A DNA stretch of 64,000 nucleotides from CBDBCK01 sp965203345 (lineage in GTDB: Bacteria; Chloroflexota; Dehalococcoidia; Lucifugimonadales; Lucifugimonadaceae): the NCBI GenBank assembly GCA_965203345.1, contig CBDBCK010000028.1, positions 868,001-932,000 on the forward strand, in the 5' to 3' direction. The notes under the pieces were generated by a model that was given only the letters and a program-made list of their open reading frames with translations, was not told where the DNA came from and did not search any database. The first letter of the stretch is position 1. Each line of letters opens with the position of its first letter. The translations under genes and the position numbers were made by a program. Shown here one piece after another: positions 34,944 to 44,521 of this stretch.

Positions 34944-37122
34944 ACACTTCGGCGATCACGCGTAACGGTAAATTGAGATTGTGTCCCGCGGTTATGCTAT
35001 CACCTCCTGTTGAGCCGATTCGGACGTATGGGACTTTTAAACGTTCCGCCATTTGTATGAGAGTTTTTAAATTCCGTTTAGGGAGTGATACCACAAGCCT
35101 TGATTGACTTTCTCCAAACATGGCGGCGTCCCATCTGTCAGGCATCGGTAAGTCAAGGACTGCTCCTATATTGCCTGCTATGGCCGACTCTGCAACGGCA
35201 ACGAGGAGACCGCCTTCTGAGCAGTCATGAGCCGAGTGTAATATGCCCTTTGCTATAGCTTCTCTGCACAGGTTTTGACACCGTGCTTCCATATCCAGAT
35301 CTACGCTCGGGTTACCTTCAAGCCTGCCATGGATTGAAAACGCATATTCGCTCCCGGCTAAGCTTTCAATACTATCCCACGCTTCAGAAGTGCCTAACAC
35401 CACGAGCTCATCTTCTTCTGCCTTGAAGGCTGTCTTTACGTGATCGTTTACGTCTTCGAGGAGTCCTAGAGCACCTATTATAGGCGTAGGCATTATGGCA
35501 CGTCCCGACGACTCGTTGTAAAGGCTGGCGTTGCCGCTTACTACGGGGACGTTCAAGGCTTCTGCAGCGTCCTTGATACCACGTACAGCTTGATAAATTT
35601 GATACTGCACCGACTCCGTTTCGGGGTTGCCAAAGTTCAGTCCGTCGGTGAGTGCTATAGGAGTAGCTCCGACTGCGGAGAGGTTTCTGCACGCTTCAGC
35701 CACGGCTATAGCGCCCCCTACGTAAGGATTCAGGTAGCAGAATCGCCCATTACCGTCGACAGTTACTGCCAAGCCTTCCCTATGTCTTTTCAGGCGTAGA
35801 ACAGCGGCATCTGCGCCGGGGGGCACGACTGTGTTGTTTTGAACCATATGATCGTACTGCTGGAATATGGAGCGCTTGCTTGTGATATTCGGCGAGGCTA
35901 ACATCTGGAGCAGGGTGTTGTCAGGGGATAATTTTGGGAGCGGGATCTGAGCAAGATCGGCGCTTTGTAGCTCAAGTAGGGATTGAGGAGCTGGCGGGTT
36001 GAACTTGTACTCCGGTGGATCAGTCAAGAGTTGAACGGGGATAGAGGCAAGGTGCTTGTGCGCTTCCTGCACCGTGGCTGTGCCGTCATTGGTGAATTGT
36101 CCTATGACCGCCCAAGAGAGTCCCCATTTTTCAAGTATTGAACCTATGAGCTCCTCTGCACCGGGCTTTACCGCCAACAACATGCGCTCTTGTGACTCGG
36201 AAAGCATCACCTCGTAAGCCGTCATATTTTGCTGTCTGCTCGGCACTTCTGCAACGTCTATCTTCACGCCCAAGCCTGATCGCGCAGCCATCTCTATTGC
36301 AGCGGAGGTTATACCGGCTGCACCGCAGTCCTGTAGTCCTGTCGTGTCTTCAAGTTGGGCTATTTCCAAGCAGGCCTCAATCAGGCATTTTCCGAAGAAA
36401 GGGTCACCTATCTGCACGGAACTTTTCTCAGCGGGGTCGTCTTCAAACACCTTTGAAGCCAAAGTGGATGCACCATGTATTCCATCTCTTCCGGTCTCTG
36501 CGCCGGCTATGACTAACAAGTTTCCCGGAGCGTCTGCCCTTGCTGCCATCATACGATCGTCGTCCAACAGGCCCACGCACATAGCGTTCACAAGCGGATT
36601 GCCTTTATAGCTTGGGTGGAACTGCACCTCTCCGCCTACGTCTGGTACACCGATAGAGTTGCCGTAGTTCGATATACCCTCTACAACTCCTCCCAGCAGT
36701 CTCCGTTGTTCTACGTCGTCCATTGGCTTCCCGAATCTTAGCGAATTCAGCAAAGCAATAGGGCGTGCTCCCATTGCTAGTATGTCTCTTACTATTCCTC
36801 CGACTCCTGTGGCTGCTCCTTGATGAGGTTCTAATGCAGAAGGGTGATTGTGAGACTCTATCTTTAGCACAACTGATGCCGAGTCATTAATCTTGACCGC
36901 CCCCGCGTTTTCGGCTCCGGATTGGACCAGCGTCCTTTCGGAGCGAGAAGGTAGCGTCTTTATAAGATTGCGTGTATGTTTATAGCCGCAATGTTCACTC
37001 CAGAGAGCGGCAAACATCTCCAGTTCCAGAGGGTTTGGGGTACGCTCGAGACGTTCAATGATCGCCTCGTATTCCGCACGAGTCAGAGCCAGGTTCTGCA
37101 GGTCTTGGTCGGTGACCTTCAT
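34873..37122 (-). CDS. purL: Phosphoribosylformylglycinamidine synthase II
   Basis: Synthetase subunit of the purine pathway enzyme that turns FGAR, ATP and PurQ-delivered ammonia into FGAM. Clear motifs are MFAALWSEHCGYKHTRN near the N-terminus, KIESHNHPSALEPHQGAATG, VGGEVQFHPSY and the C-terminal HDCSEGGL. At 749 residues it is the small PurL type that also needs PurS, which is not in this window. ATG overlaps the purQ stop as ATGA. A diverged copy of its last 22 codons lies behind moaD-moaE. Confidence 0.96.
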   Translation of the reverse strand: MKVTDQDLQNLALTRAEYEAIIERLERTPNPLELEMFAALWSEHCGYKHTRNLIKTLPSRSERTLVQSGAENAGAVKINDSASVVLKIESHNHPSALEPHQGAATGVGGIVRDILAMGARPIALLNSLRFGKPMDDVEQRRLLGGVVEGISNYGNSIGVPDVGGEVQFHPSYKGNPLVNAMCVGLLDDDRMMAARADAPGNLLVIAGAETGRDGIHGASTLASKVFEDDPAEKSSVQIGDPFFGKCLIEACLEIAQLEDTTGLQDCGAAGITSAAIEMAARSGLGVKIDVAEVPSRQQNMTAYEVMLSESQERMLLAVKPGAEELIGSILEKWGLSWAVIGQFTNDGTATVQEAHKHLASIPVQLLTDPPEYKFNPPAPQSLLELQSADLAQIPLPKLSPDNTLLQMLASPNITSKRSIFQQYDHMVQNNTVVPPGADAAVLRLKRHREGLAVTVDGNGRFCYLNPYVGGAIAVAEACRNLSAVGATPIALTDGLNFGNPETESVQYQIYQAVRGIKDAAEALNVPVVSGNASLYNESSGRAIMPTPIIGALGLLEDVNDHVKTAFKAEEDELVVLGTSEAWDSIESLAGSEYAFSIHGRLEGNPSVDLDMEARCQNLCREAIAKGILHSAHDCSEGGLLVAVAESAIAGNIGAVLDLPMPDRWDAAMFGESQSRLVVSLPKRNLKTLIQMAERLKVPYVRIGSTGGDSITAGHNLNLPLRVIAEVWENSFEKATGQDFSVTSQLPLLP

Positions 37123-37859
37123 CGTGTGTGCGTTTTAGGTTCAAAGGTGGCTAGGCTGTCAATCATTGATTGGAGGATGAGCAAACCATCTGTGCTTCCA
37201 ATAAGCTTGTCGCATGCTCGTTCAGGGTGTGGCATCATACCTAGAACGTTGCCGCCCTCGTTGACTATCCCTGCGATACCGTTTGCTGATCCGTTCGGGT
37301 TGTATTCGTCACTGATTTTGCCTTCCGGAGAGCAATAACGGAACACTACCCTCTTCTCCTTTTCGAGTTTCTCCAACGTCTCTGGAGGAGCGTAGTATCT
37401 GCCTTCTCCGTGTGATATGGGTATCCGCACAACTTGATTTTTCTGCATATAGGAACTGAAAGAAGTGTTTGAGTTTTCGACCTTCAGATTTGTTTGTCGG
37501 CATATAAATTTTAGGCCGTTATTGCGTATTAGTGTTCCCGGTAAGAAGCCAGCTTCGCAAAGTATCTGGAAGCCGTTACACACTCCCAAGACTAACCTGC
37601 CTTTTGCCGTGAACTCTTTTAAGGCTGATACCGCAGGAGAGAAGCGGGCTATTGCCCCCGCTCGCAGGTAATCGCCGTAAGAAAACCCTCCGGGAAGAAT
37701 GACAACGTCTAAATCGTCCAGCTCTTTGTCTTGGTGCCACACGAATCTGGCTGGGCAACCTAAACGGGTCAAAGCATACTTTGTGTCGTAGTCGCTCCAC
37801 GTCCCAGGGAATACGATAATGCCGAACTTCGCCTTCAAGATAGATAGAGGGACGTTCAA
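37119..37859 (-). CDS. purQ: Phosphoribosylformylglycinamidine synthase I (glutaminase)
   Basis: Class I glutamine amidotransferase subunit that feeds ammonia to PurL. PGGFSYGDYLRAGAIA, the nucleophile in GVCNGFQ, and the His-Glu pair in MMPHPER are all present. 246 residues is slightly long, with a ten-residue leader before the KFGIIVFPG start seen in most PurQ. Its ATG overlaps the rpsU stop (ATGA) and its stop overlaps the purL start, so the three genes are translated as a coupled set. Confidence 0.95.
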   Translation of the reverse strand: MNVPLSILKAKFGIIVFPGTWSDYDTKYALTRLGCPARFVWHQDKELDDLDVVILPGGFSYGDYLRAGAIARFSPAVSALKEFTAKGRLVLGVCNGFQILCEAGFLPGTLIRNNGLKFICRQTNLKVENSNTSFSSYMQKNQVVRIPISHGEGRYYAPPETLEKLEKEKRVVFRYCSPEGKISDEYNPNGSANGIAGIVNEGGNVLGMMPHPERACDKLIGSTDGLLILQSMIDSLATFEPKTHTR

Positions 37860-38050
37860 GAATTCTTTGAGACTGTCTTTATGGACTTTCTGTATTTGTT
37901 AGCTGCGCGTTTTTTTCTTATACTCGTTGGTGATTCAAAGTGCTGACGACGTCTGATCTCAGCTACTACCATCTCTTGAGATACCTTCTTTGTGAAGCGC
38001 CTCAGCAGAGCATCAAACGACTCGCCTTCATGTAGTTTTACCTCTAGCAA
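37856..38050 (-). CDS. rpsU: 30S ribosomal protein S21
   Basis: Small ribosomal protein needed for initiation. The core LHEGESFDALLRRFTKKVSQE and the basic RKKRAANKYRKS tail are typical. I chose the TTG at 38050 because it gives 64 residues, the family's usual size, with the EVKLHEG start, and AAAAGGAGG lies 13 bases ahead. An ATG at 38125 would add 25 residues and has no ribosome site. The stop overlaps the purQ ATG, an unusual partner for rpsU. Confidence 0.88.
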   Translation of the reverse strand: MLEVKLHEGESFDALLRRFTKKVSQEMVVAEIRRRQHFESPTSIRKKRAANKYRKSIKTVSKNS

Positions 38051-38225
38051 TTGTTTAGAGTTCCCTCCTTTTCTTGGGTTTACTGCACGTTCAAAAATTT
38101 GCAGACTTTCTTCATTGTGTAACATATTCTATAACCGCAACCTGCTTGTAAGTAAACGGATTGTGTTCTTAATTCCTTCATTAAGACTTAATGATAGGGA
38201 CTTTACCTATTAATCTTCTTGCTAT

Positions 38226-39722
38226 TTAAATCTTCGCTTCTAATGCCAGGGAGGAAGCACGCCTTATTCGTACCGTGCAGAGCTCCCGACCAAGTGCAGC
38301 CAGCGTGTCAAACAGAGGCGGTGCTGCTTTCTGTCCTGTAACCGCTATTCTTACGGGATAGAAGAACTTACCCGCGCCGATCGAAAGCTCTGCGGCTTTG
38401 CCACGGAACAGCTCTTCCAAAGTTTTGGCGTCATAAGGTTCGGCAGTTTCGCACAACCTTGCAGCTTCCTCAAGCAGACCGGCGGTGATTGCACCATCGG
38501 ACGACCTCGCTAGTAACATAGCGGGGGTGTACTCCAGCTTCTCTACAAAAAAGAAACTGAGCAGAGACGGCGCATCGTCTAGTCTGCGGATCCGTTCTTG
38601 TATAAGCGGTACCAGCTCTCTCAGGCGTTCCATTGACAGCGGCCGTGCAGCCTCTTCAGGCAATCCTCCCTCTGGCGCCGGTCTTTCCAGAAAAGGTTTC
38701 ATCATTTTGGCAAGTGTTTCCGCGTTTATTGAACGGATATATACACCGTTCATCCATTCAAGCTTCTCAGAGTCAAAGACGGCAGGGCTGGACTGTATTT
38801 TATTCAGGTTAAATCGCTTCATCAGCTCACTTATACCAAATATTTCTCTGTCTCCTTCTGGACTCCAACCTAGAAGAGCGAGGTAGTTTATGACTGCTTC
38901 TGGTAGACACCCTATATCTCGATATTCTAGGACGGACACAGCACCTTGTCTCTTGCTCAGCTTCGCCTTATCTTTGCCAAGGAGCAACGGGACGTGCGCG
39001 TAAATCGGTGGGCTTATCTGAAGCCCCTTCTGTATCAGCAAGTGCTTAGGTACGCTTGATATCCACTCTTCGCCTCTTATGACGTGGCTTATCTTCATAG
39101 CCGAATCGTCCAGCACGTGTGCCAAATGGTAAGTAGGCATGCCGTCTGATTTCAGTATCACGAAGTCGTCAAGTGTGCTCACGTCAAAAGATATGTGCCC
39201 GTAAACGGTATCGGTGAAGGACAAGGAACCGGTGAACGGCGTTTTGAAACGAACGACGACGGCTTGTCCGTTCTTCTTTGCCTGCACAACCTCTTCCGGA
39301 TCTCGTGTCCTGCAACGCCCGTCGTAACCTGGAGGCCGCTTGAACGTTCGTTGCCTTTCCCGCATGGCTTCCAGTTGTTCAGGGGTACAGTCACACATAT
39401 AGGCGTTGCCATTGTCTATTAGTTTTTCCGCCGCTTCAGTGTAAAACCCGCGTCTCTGCGACTGAATATAAGGAGCACAAGGTCCACCTACGTCGGGCCC
39501 CTCGTCCCACTCCAAGCCGAGCCATCGCAACCCGTCCATTATCTCCGACACGGCGGCAGGGTTATACCTACTTTGATCAGTATCCTCAATTCGCAACACG
39601 AACTGCCCGCCGTGCTTATGTGCCAAGAGCCAATCGTAAAGTGCAGTGCGCATATTCCCGATATGCGGAGAACCGGTAGGGCTTGGGGCGAATCTTGTGC
39701 GGACGTTGGAATTATGATCCAT
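38226..39722 (-). CDS. gltX: Glutamyl-tRNA synthetase
   Basis: Class Ib aminoacyl-tRNA synthetase charging glutamate. The HIGH-type motif is APSPTGSPHIGN and the KMSKS loop is KLSKRQG. The C-terminal 130 residues are the anticodon-binding helical domain. I use the ATG at 39722 (MDHNSNVRTRFAPSPTG); a start eight codons earlier is possible. The gene overlaps the end of the RluD-like gene by 11 bases. Whether it is discriminating or not cannot be told from sequence alone. Confidence 0.95.
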   Translation of the reverse strand: MDHNSNVRTRFAPSPTGSPHIGNMRTALYDWLLAHKHGGQFVLRIEDTDQSRYNPAAVSEIMDGLRWLGLEWDEGPDVGGPCAPYIQSQRRGFYTEAAEKLIDNGNAYMCDCTPEQLEAMRERQRTFKRPPGYDGRCRTRDPEEVVQAKKNGQAVVVRFKTPFTGSLSFTDTVYGHISFDVSTLDDFVILKSDGMPTYHLAHVLDDSAMKISHVIRGEEWISSVPKHLLIQKGLQISPPIYAHVPLLLGKDKAKLSKRQGAVSVLEYRDIGCLPEAVINYLALLGWSPEGDREIFGISELMKRFNLNKIQSSPAVFDSEKLEWMNGVYIRSINAETLAKMMKPFLERPAPEGGLPEEAARPLSMERLRELVPLIQERIRRLDDAPSLLSFFFVEKLEYTPAMLLARSSDGAITAGLLEEAARLCETAEPYDAKTLEELFRGKAAELSIGAGKFFYPVRIAVTGQKAAPPLFDTLAALGRELCTVRIRRASSLALEAKI

Positions 39723-40644
39723 GTTTGATCTCGGAAAGATGGGCAAGGGCTTCTTGCAAATCGGTCGGCAAATCTACTTCAAACGACATAGCCCTCCCGT
39801 CTGCTGGATGATTGAAACTTAGTGCAGAGGCGTGCAGAAAGTGCCGTTTCAGCCAAGCTGCTTTAACTTTTTCGCCTCCATACAGAAGGTCGCCCACTAT
39901 GGGATGATTTATCGCTGACATATGAACTCGTATCTGATGAGTCCTGCCCGTTTCGAGCTTCACCTCCAACAGCGTAAAGCGGTCAAACTTTTTTATGACG
40001 CGATAAAGCGTCCATGCAGGCCTACCGGTTTTCAGCGTGGTCTGTTTTATGCGAACCGATGGATCTCTGCCGATAGGCGCGTCTATGGCGGCGGCGTCTA
40101 TATCCGGCGTGCCTACGACCAAAGCCTTGTATACGCGCTTCACCTCCCGATTTTTGATAGCTTCAATAAGGTTGCGTTCTGCGTTCTGGTTTAGGGCGAT
40201 TATCATCAAGCCTGATGTGTCTTTATCAAGGCGGTGGACTATGCCAGGGCGCTTGGGGGAGCTTGAGAGGCGCAAGCTGGGGTATGCACGCAACGCCATA
40301 TCGGAAAGGGTCCCGCTTTCGTTACCGCGTCCAGGGTGTACGACCAGACCCGCTGGTTTATTCAGCACTAATATATGTTCGTCTTTGTGCACGACCTTTG
40401 GGAATGGCCTCGACGTCGCTTCTTCATCGTGGAGCAAAGGCGACTCTTCTGGGGTTATCACTATATAGCTGTCCAACGTGGTTATGAATCCGGGGTGTTT
40501 GACCGGCTCTCCATTGACCGATACACGCCCTTCCTTTATAGCTTTTGCTACTTTAGATCTGGTTATGCCGCTCTGTTTTGACGCGACGATGTCAAGCCTT
40601 TGGAGTGAAGATTTTGTCGGCAAGATTACCTCAACGCTGTCCAT
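39712..40644 (-). CDS. RluA-family 23S rRNA/tRNA pseudouridine synthase, RluD-like
   Basis: Isomerises uridines in RNA. An S4 RNA-binding domain occupies residues about 15-75, then the catalytic domain with the RluA signature GIVHRLDKDTSGLMI, whose aspartate is the nucleophile, and KVYKALVVG and TGRTHQIRVH. S4 domain plus 310 residues suggests the RluD type (helix 69 of 23S rRNA), but RluA-family target assignment needs phylogeny. Lies between lspA (26-base gap) and gltX (11-base overlap). Confidence 0.93.
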   Translation of the reverse strand: MDSVEVILPTKSSLQRLDIVASKQSGITRSKVAKAIKEGRVSVNGEPVKHPGFITTLDSYIVITPEESPLLHDEEATSRPFPKVVHKDEHILVLNKPAGLVVHPGRGNESGTLSDMALRAYPSLRLSSSPKRPGIVHRLDKDTSGLMIIALNQNAERNLIEAIKNREVKRVYKALVVGTPDIDAAAIDAPIGRDPSVRIKQTTLKTGRPAWTLYRVIKKFDRFTLLEVKLETGRTHQIRVHMSAINHPIVGDLLYGGEKVKAAWLKRHFLHASALSFNHPADGRAMSFEVDLPTDLQEALAHLSEIKHGS

Positions 40645-40670
40645 ATCTAGATATAGTATGCCGTTTATAG

Positions 40671-41363
40671 CTACGCGTGCTTTCCGTTCGATTCATTCTT
40701 GGAGTCCTCTTTGGTGTCTAGACCATCAGTGAGGAGGGTTTCGCCAAGGCTATGTAAACTGGAGACCTCACCTTTGCCCTGGGTGCCAGTTCCCGTGCTT
40801 TGGGATATGTTCTCCTGTGTCGGTAAACCAGCGTCTATGTCCGGCCTATTTTGTCTTATCCTGTCTCTTGAGAACAGTAGATAGATACCTATGATTATGG
40901 CACCCGTCGTTATAGCAGAGTCTGCTAAGTTGAACACCGGCCACGGACCTATATCTATGAAATCCACTACGAAACCCATCCGGATCCTGTCGATCAGGTT
41001 GCCAGCTGCCCCTCCAAGCATCAGCCCGAACGCTGCTCGGACGATGTTACTGAAGCTTTTTGTGATGGTGGACGAAACCAGAAGCACCGCCGCCACAATG
41101 AGACCTACCCACGTCAAAATGTCGCCAGAGTTGCGAAAAAGCCCAAACGCAGAACCAAAATTGACTAGGTAGGTTATACGTGCAAACCCTTCAGCCGGTA
41201 CGGACTCGCCGAACCTCAAGTTAGTAACCACTAGCCACTTGGAAAACTGGTCTAAACCTGCCACAATGACTGCTATCATCAATGGATAAAAAACGAGCCC
41301 CAACCTTAGAGGCAACGCAGACTTAGTTTCCGTGGGAAAGTTTGACTCCCCATAATTCTCCAT
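40671..41363 (-). CDS. lspA: Lipoprotein signal peptidase (signal peptidase II)
   Basis: Membrane aspartyl protease that removes signal peptides from prolipoproteins; several such lipoproteins are encoded in this window. Four hydrophobic segments, the catalytic-domain blocks GNLIDRIRMGFVVDFID and FNLADSAI with their aspartates, and NFGSAFGLF identify it. The C-terminal 60 residues are a polar tail not found in typical LspA. ATG at 41363 chosen; a TTG two codons upstream is in frame. lspA followed by an rluD-like gene is a common bacterial order. Confidence 0.93.
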   Translation of the reverse strand: MENYGESNFPTETKSALPLRLGLVFYPLMIAVIVAGLDQFSKWLVVTNLRFGESVPAEGFARITYLVNFGSAFGLFRNSGDILTWVGLIVAAVLLVSSTITKSFSNIVRAAFGLMLGGAAGNLIDRIRMGFVVDFIDIGPWPVFNLADSAITTGAIIIGIYLLFSRDRIRQNRPDIDAGLPTQENISQSTGTGTQGKGEVSSLHSLGETLLTDGLDTKEDSKNESNGKHA

Positions 41364-41558
41364 ACCCAATAGTATAAATGAGCTTGGGTGTTTATTCTGT
41401 ATTAGGCATAACCCCCTCTAATCTGAAACAACGGTTCCGCGCCGTCGGTTTTGTGAGGGATATAGATTAAAATTCAAGAGTGTTTCAAGTTGCCGCGTCT
41501 ATTCGGCACACCAAGGCAGCGGATAAAACTGTATAAGAACCGAACGGAGGCATTTACG

Positions 41559-42608
41559 ATGATAAGGGTTGATTTGAGGAGCGACACTGTTACGAAACCT
41601 ACTCCAGAAATGAGGCGCGCCATGTATGAGGCGGAACTGGGCGACGACGTTTATGGGGAAGATCCGGAAGTGAATCTTCTGCAAGAGAAGGCGGCGACCC
41701 TTTTAGGGAAAGAAGCTGCTCTTCTGGTCGCGTCCGGTACCCAGGGTAACCTTGTATCCATACTGGTGCATACTCAAAGAGGCGAAGAGATAATCGTAGG
41801 AGATTCCAGTCATATATACAACTTTGAGGCGATGGGCTCCTCGGTGTTAGGGGGCATAGGAATGCGTTCGGTGCCCACCGAAGAAGACGGTATGCTTGAT
41901 CCACACAATATAGCCGCCGCAGTGCAACCCGACGATCCACATACATGCAGAAGCCGCCTTGTTTGCATAGAGAATACACATAATCTAAAGAGCGGGCGCC
42001 CACTCTCGTCCGAAGCGGTTGCCACAATGACAGAGACAGCGCGCTCACACGGTTTGAAGGTTCACGTTGACGGTGCGCGTCTGTTCAACGCGTCGGTTGC
42101 ATTGGGAGAATCTCCCGCGCAACTTGTAGCCCATACGGACTCCACCACCTTTTGTCTCTCAAAAGGCCTCGCGTGCCCCGTCGGGAGTGTCATAGTGGGA
42201 GACAAGGACTTCATTGAGGAAGCTCATCGATGGCGCAAAGTGCTTGGCACCGGCATGCGTCAAGCCGGCGTGATAGCTGCTGCCGGCATTGTTGCCCTAG
42301 ATACGATGATAGACCGACTTGAAGAAGACCACAGGAACGCCCGACGGCTAGCTGAAGCTCTGTCCGAGGTACAAGGGCTCTCTATTGACCCGAAGGCGGT
42401 AGAGACAAACATACTCTTCCTGGACGTAGAGTCCGACGCAGGCGAACTCTTAACAGAACGGCTGCACAACGAAGGCGTACTGGTAAACGGTGCCAAAGAC
42501 AAGCTCAGGATGGTAACCCACTACGGCATAGACGAAGAAGACGCAGACTTTGCAGCGGAGGCGATTAGGAGGGCAGCGGCGGACGTGTTTGAGAGAAGGA
42601 TAAATTAA
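41559..42608 (+). CDS. ltaE: Low-specificity L-threonine aldolase
   Basis: PLP enzyme splitting L-threonine or allo-threonine to glycine and acetaldehyde. The N-terminus MIRVDLRSDTVTKPTPEMR is diagnostic, followed by GDDVYGEDP, the pocket aspartate and arginine in HVDGARLFNA, and the PLP lysine in FCLSKGLACPVGS. GGAGG lies eight bases before the ATG at 41559, so the longer frame from 41490 is not used. 349 residues is normal. Confidence 0.94.
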   Translation: MIRVDLRSDTVTKPTPEMRRAMYEAELGDDVYGEDPEVNLLQEKAATLLGKEAALLVASGTQGNLVSILVHTQRGEEIIVGDSSHIYNFEAMGSSVLGGIGMRSVPTEEDGMLDPHNIAAAVQPDDPHTCRSRLVCIENTHNLKSGRPLSSEAVATMTETARSHGLKVHVDGARLFNASVALGESPAQLVAHTDSTTFCLSKGLACPVGSVIVGDKDFIEEAHRWRKVLGTGMRQAGVIAAAGIVALDTMIDRLEEDHRNARRLAEALSEVQGLSIDPKAVETNILFLDVESDAGELLTERLHNEGVLVNGAKDKLRMVTHYGIDEEDADFAAEAIRRAAADVFERRIN

Positions 42609-42821
42609 ATAAACACCGTTTTTCGTCTGTAAAAGATAAATTGAGTATATTACACACGTCTGTAAGATATAACATTAGCATCTGTATGCGATTGCATACC
42701 TAACTGTATAATGTAAGCACTCTCTGGGTGGATTCAAGTCAAAATTCGGTTTGTTTGACCTTGAGGAGACGCAGGGCTTAAATATAGCATGCCCGATTGC
42801 TGACTTAAGGTTTGAGTTCGG

Positions 42822-43142
42822 ATGCTAGCGTGTATTCCCTGCTGTGATTTGAAGATGGAGACTATGGGGTTTATACCTTCGGCATACGGCTTGTTAGCTT
42901 CGTTAGTGTTTCTGTTGCTGGCTTTATCCCGTTATAGGTCAGGTATAGACTTTGGGAATTTTGCCGAGTGGACGCTTACACTAGGCTTCGCTTCGTTGGG
43001 GTTAGGGTATTTACTGCGTTACCTGCCTAAGTTCTTTATCCTCTATTTTCTGAACTTCGCCGCGCACCCTTTGACTATATTAGGCGCGTTGCTGTTGGCG
43101 TTGCATCTTACCGTAAGATTGGAGCTACTGTCCCGCACATGA
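42822..43142 (+). CDS. Hypothetical small membrane protein
   Basis: Unrecognised 106-residue frame with about three hydrophobic segments (near residues 22-37, 50-63 and 70-99) and few charges. Start is uncertain: ATGs at 42855 and 42864 are also in frame and would give about 92-95 residues. It lies alone between the threonine aldolase and the convergent M48 protease. Composition supports a real membrane protein, but no family is evident. Confidence 0.45.
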   Translation: MLACIPCCDLKMETMGFIPSAYGLLASLVFLLLALSRYRSGIDFGNFAEWTLTLGFASLGLGYLLRYLPKFFILYFLNFAAHPLTILGALLLALHLTVRLELLSRT

Positions 43143-43178
43143 GACGAGGCGGGTGTATACCAAGACGACCCTTTACAA

Positions 43179-44513
43179 CTATCTTTGCTCTGTAGGGGCA
43201 CCAGGGGAAGAGCCTTCTTGCTGGGGTTGAAGCGAGAGAGGAGGGGTAGGGCAGTGCAAGGCCTGTGACACGATGCGGTAAAATTCAGCTTGCTCTGAGG
43301 TAACTTCGTTGTCAGCCTCTATGGTATCGGCGCATGCCTTGAGCAGTAGGCGCTTTTCGCTAGGGTTCAGCTCATCTAGCTTGTCAAGGTCCTCGTCCAG
43401 CTGGGTGAAAGTAATCTCACTGGCTTCAGGACGACTTGCCTGCAGATCAAGGGTGCGCATGCCTTTTGCGAAGGCTAATCCGCTCGCATCGTCGGCCTGG
43501 TGTCCTGCTCTAGCAACGGCGGATAGGAGTCGTAGGCATTCTTGCGGCATTTGCTTTATCTTGTGCAGTTGAGTGCGTCTTCTCTTCATCAAACCGTGCA
43601 TTTTGTCTAAATTTCGCACAACTATGCGCTGCAGAAGCCATTCAGAGAGGTTCATATCTTCGTCGGCGTCTATCAACGTCTGCACGTTGCGGCGGAACGT
43701 TGTGTATTGCTCACGTGTTATCCGGCGAAGTGCGGGTATGGCGATATCGACTAGGGGTAGCCTTGAGATGGATGGCAGTTCCTTCAATGCTTGAGCCAAG
43801 TCTACGGTCGCCTTGTATGCGTCGGGCGTCGCGTCCGCTTTAAGGGCTTCAAGCTGTTTGGATAGGATTTTGGGGTTTTTATCCAGAAGCAAGCCGTACA
43901 CTATTGCGCGTGCGCCGTGGGTTTGATGCGCCGTTTCCGTCAGGTTTTCTGGCAGGCTTTGGAGAAGGTCGCGAGCGTAAGTGACGTGTTCAGCACCGAA
44001 GTTGCCTGCCTGGCTTAGTATCGCCAAGGTAATTAGCCCCTGACCTGCTCCACCCATTCGTTCGCCCAAGCCAAAGTCTAAGCTTCCTAGAGCGGATCTC
44101 CCTTTGGTTCGCTTGGCTTTTTCCAGGTCTCTTTCTTCTTGCAGCACGTTTATCGTAGGCAAGGGCGCTTCTAATAAGTAAGGGTCTATCCTCTCGATAC
44201 GCTGTTTTATGGGCGGATGCGTCATAATCGCACTGGCAAACAGCATATGAGACACTTCAGTGTAGTCTGGCTTTTTGGCTGCGGCTTGGCTGCGATTTTC
44301 ACGCCTCCTCGTCTCATCAGAGTTTGTGTTTCCTTCCCCTTCCATGCCTATACGCCGGAGCGCCATCCCAATACCAGCAGGGTTGCGCGTGAACTGCACT
44401 GCTCCCGCATCCGCCAGATATTCGCGTTGTCGGGACACTGCCCCCCGTATCAACTCGGCAAATATCCGACCAATAAAGCCTATAGCTATCAGCGACCCGC
44501 CTAGAATAATCAC
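43179..44513 (-). pseudogene. M48 metalloprotease, C-terminal part of a frameshifted gene
   Basis: Second half of an HtpX-like protease. It opens in a membrane helix and then SRQREYLADAGAVQFTRNP, which supplies the third zinc ligand (Glu) of the M48 active site, while the HExxH motif is in the separate frame upstream. The C-terminal 80 residues (RLLLKACADTIEADNEVT) resemble a TerB-like domain. Its frame is open back to about 44560, where NNQGAGAIALAVIILGG would follow a glycine-rich linker. A -1 slip in the run of four G at 44551-44554 joins the halves into one normal protein. Confidence 0.85.
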
Positions 44514-44521
44514 CGCAAGCG

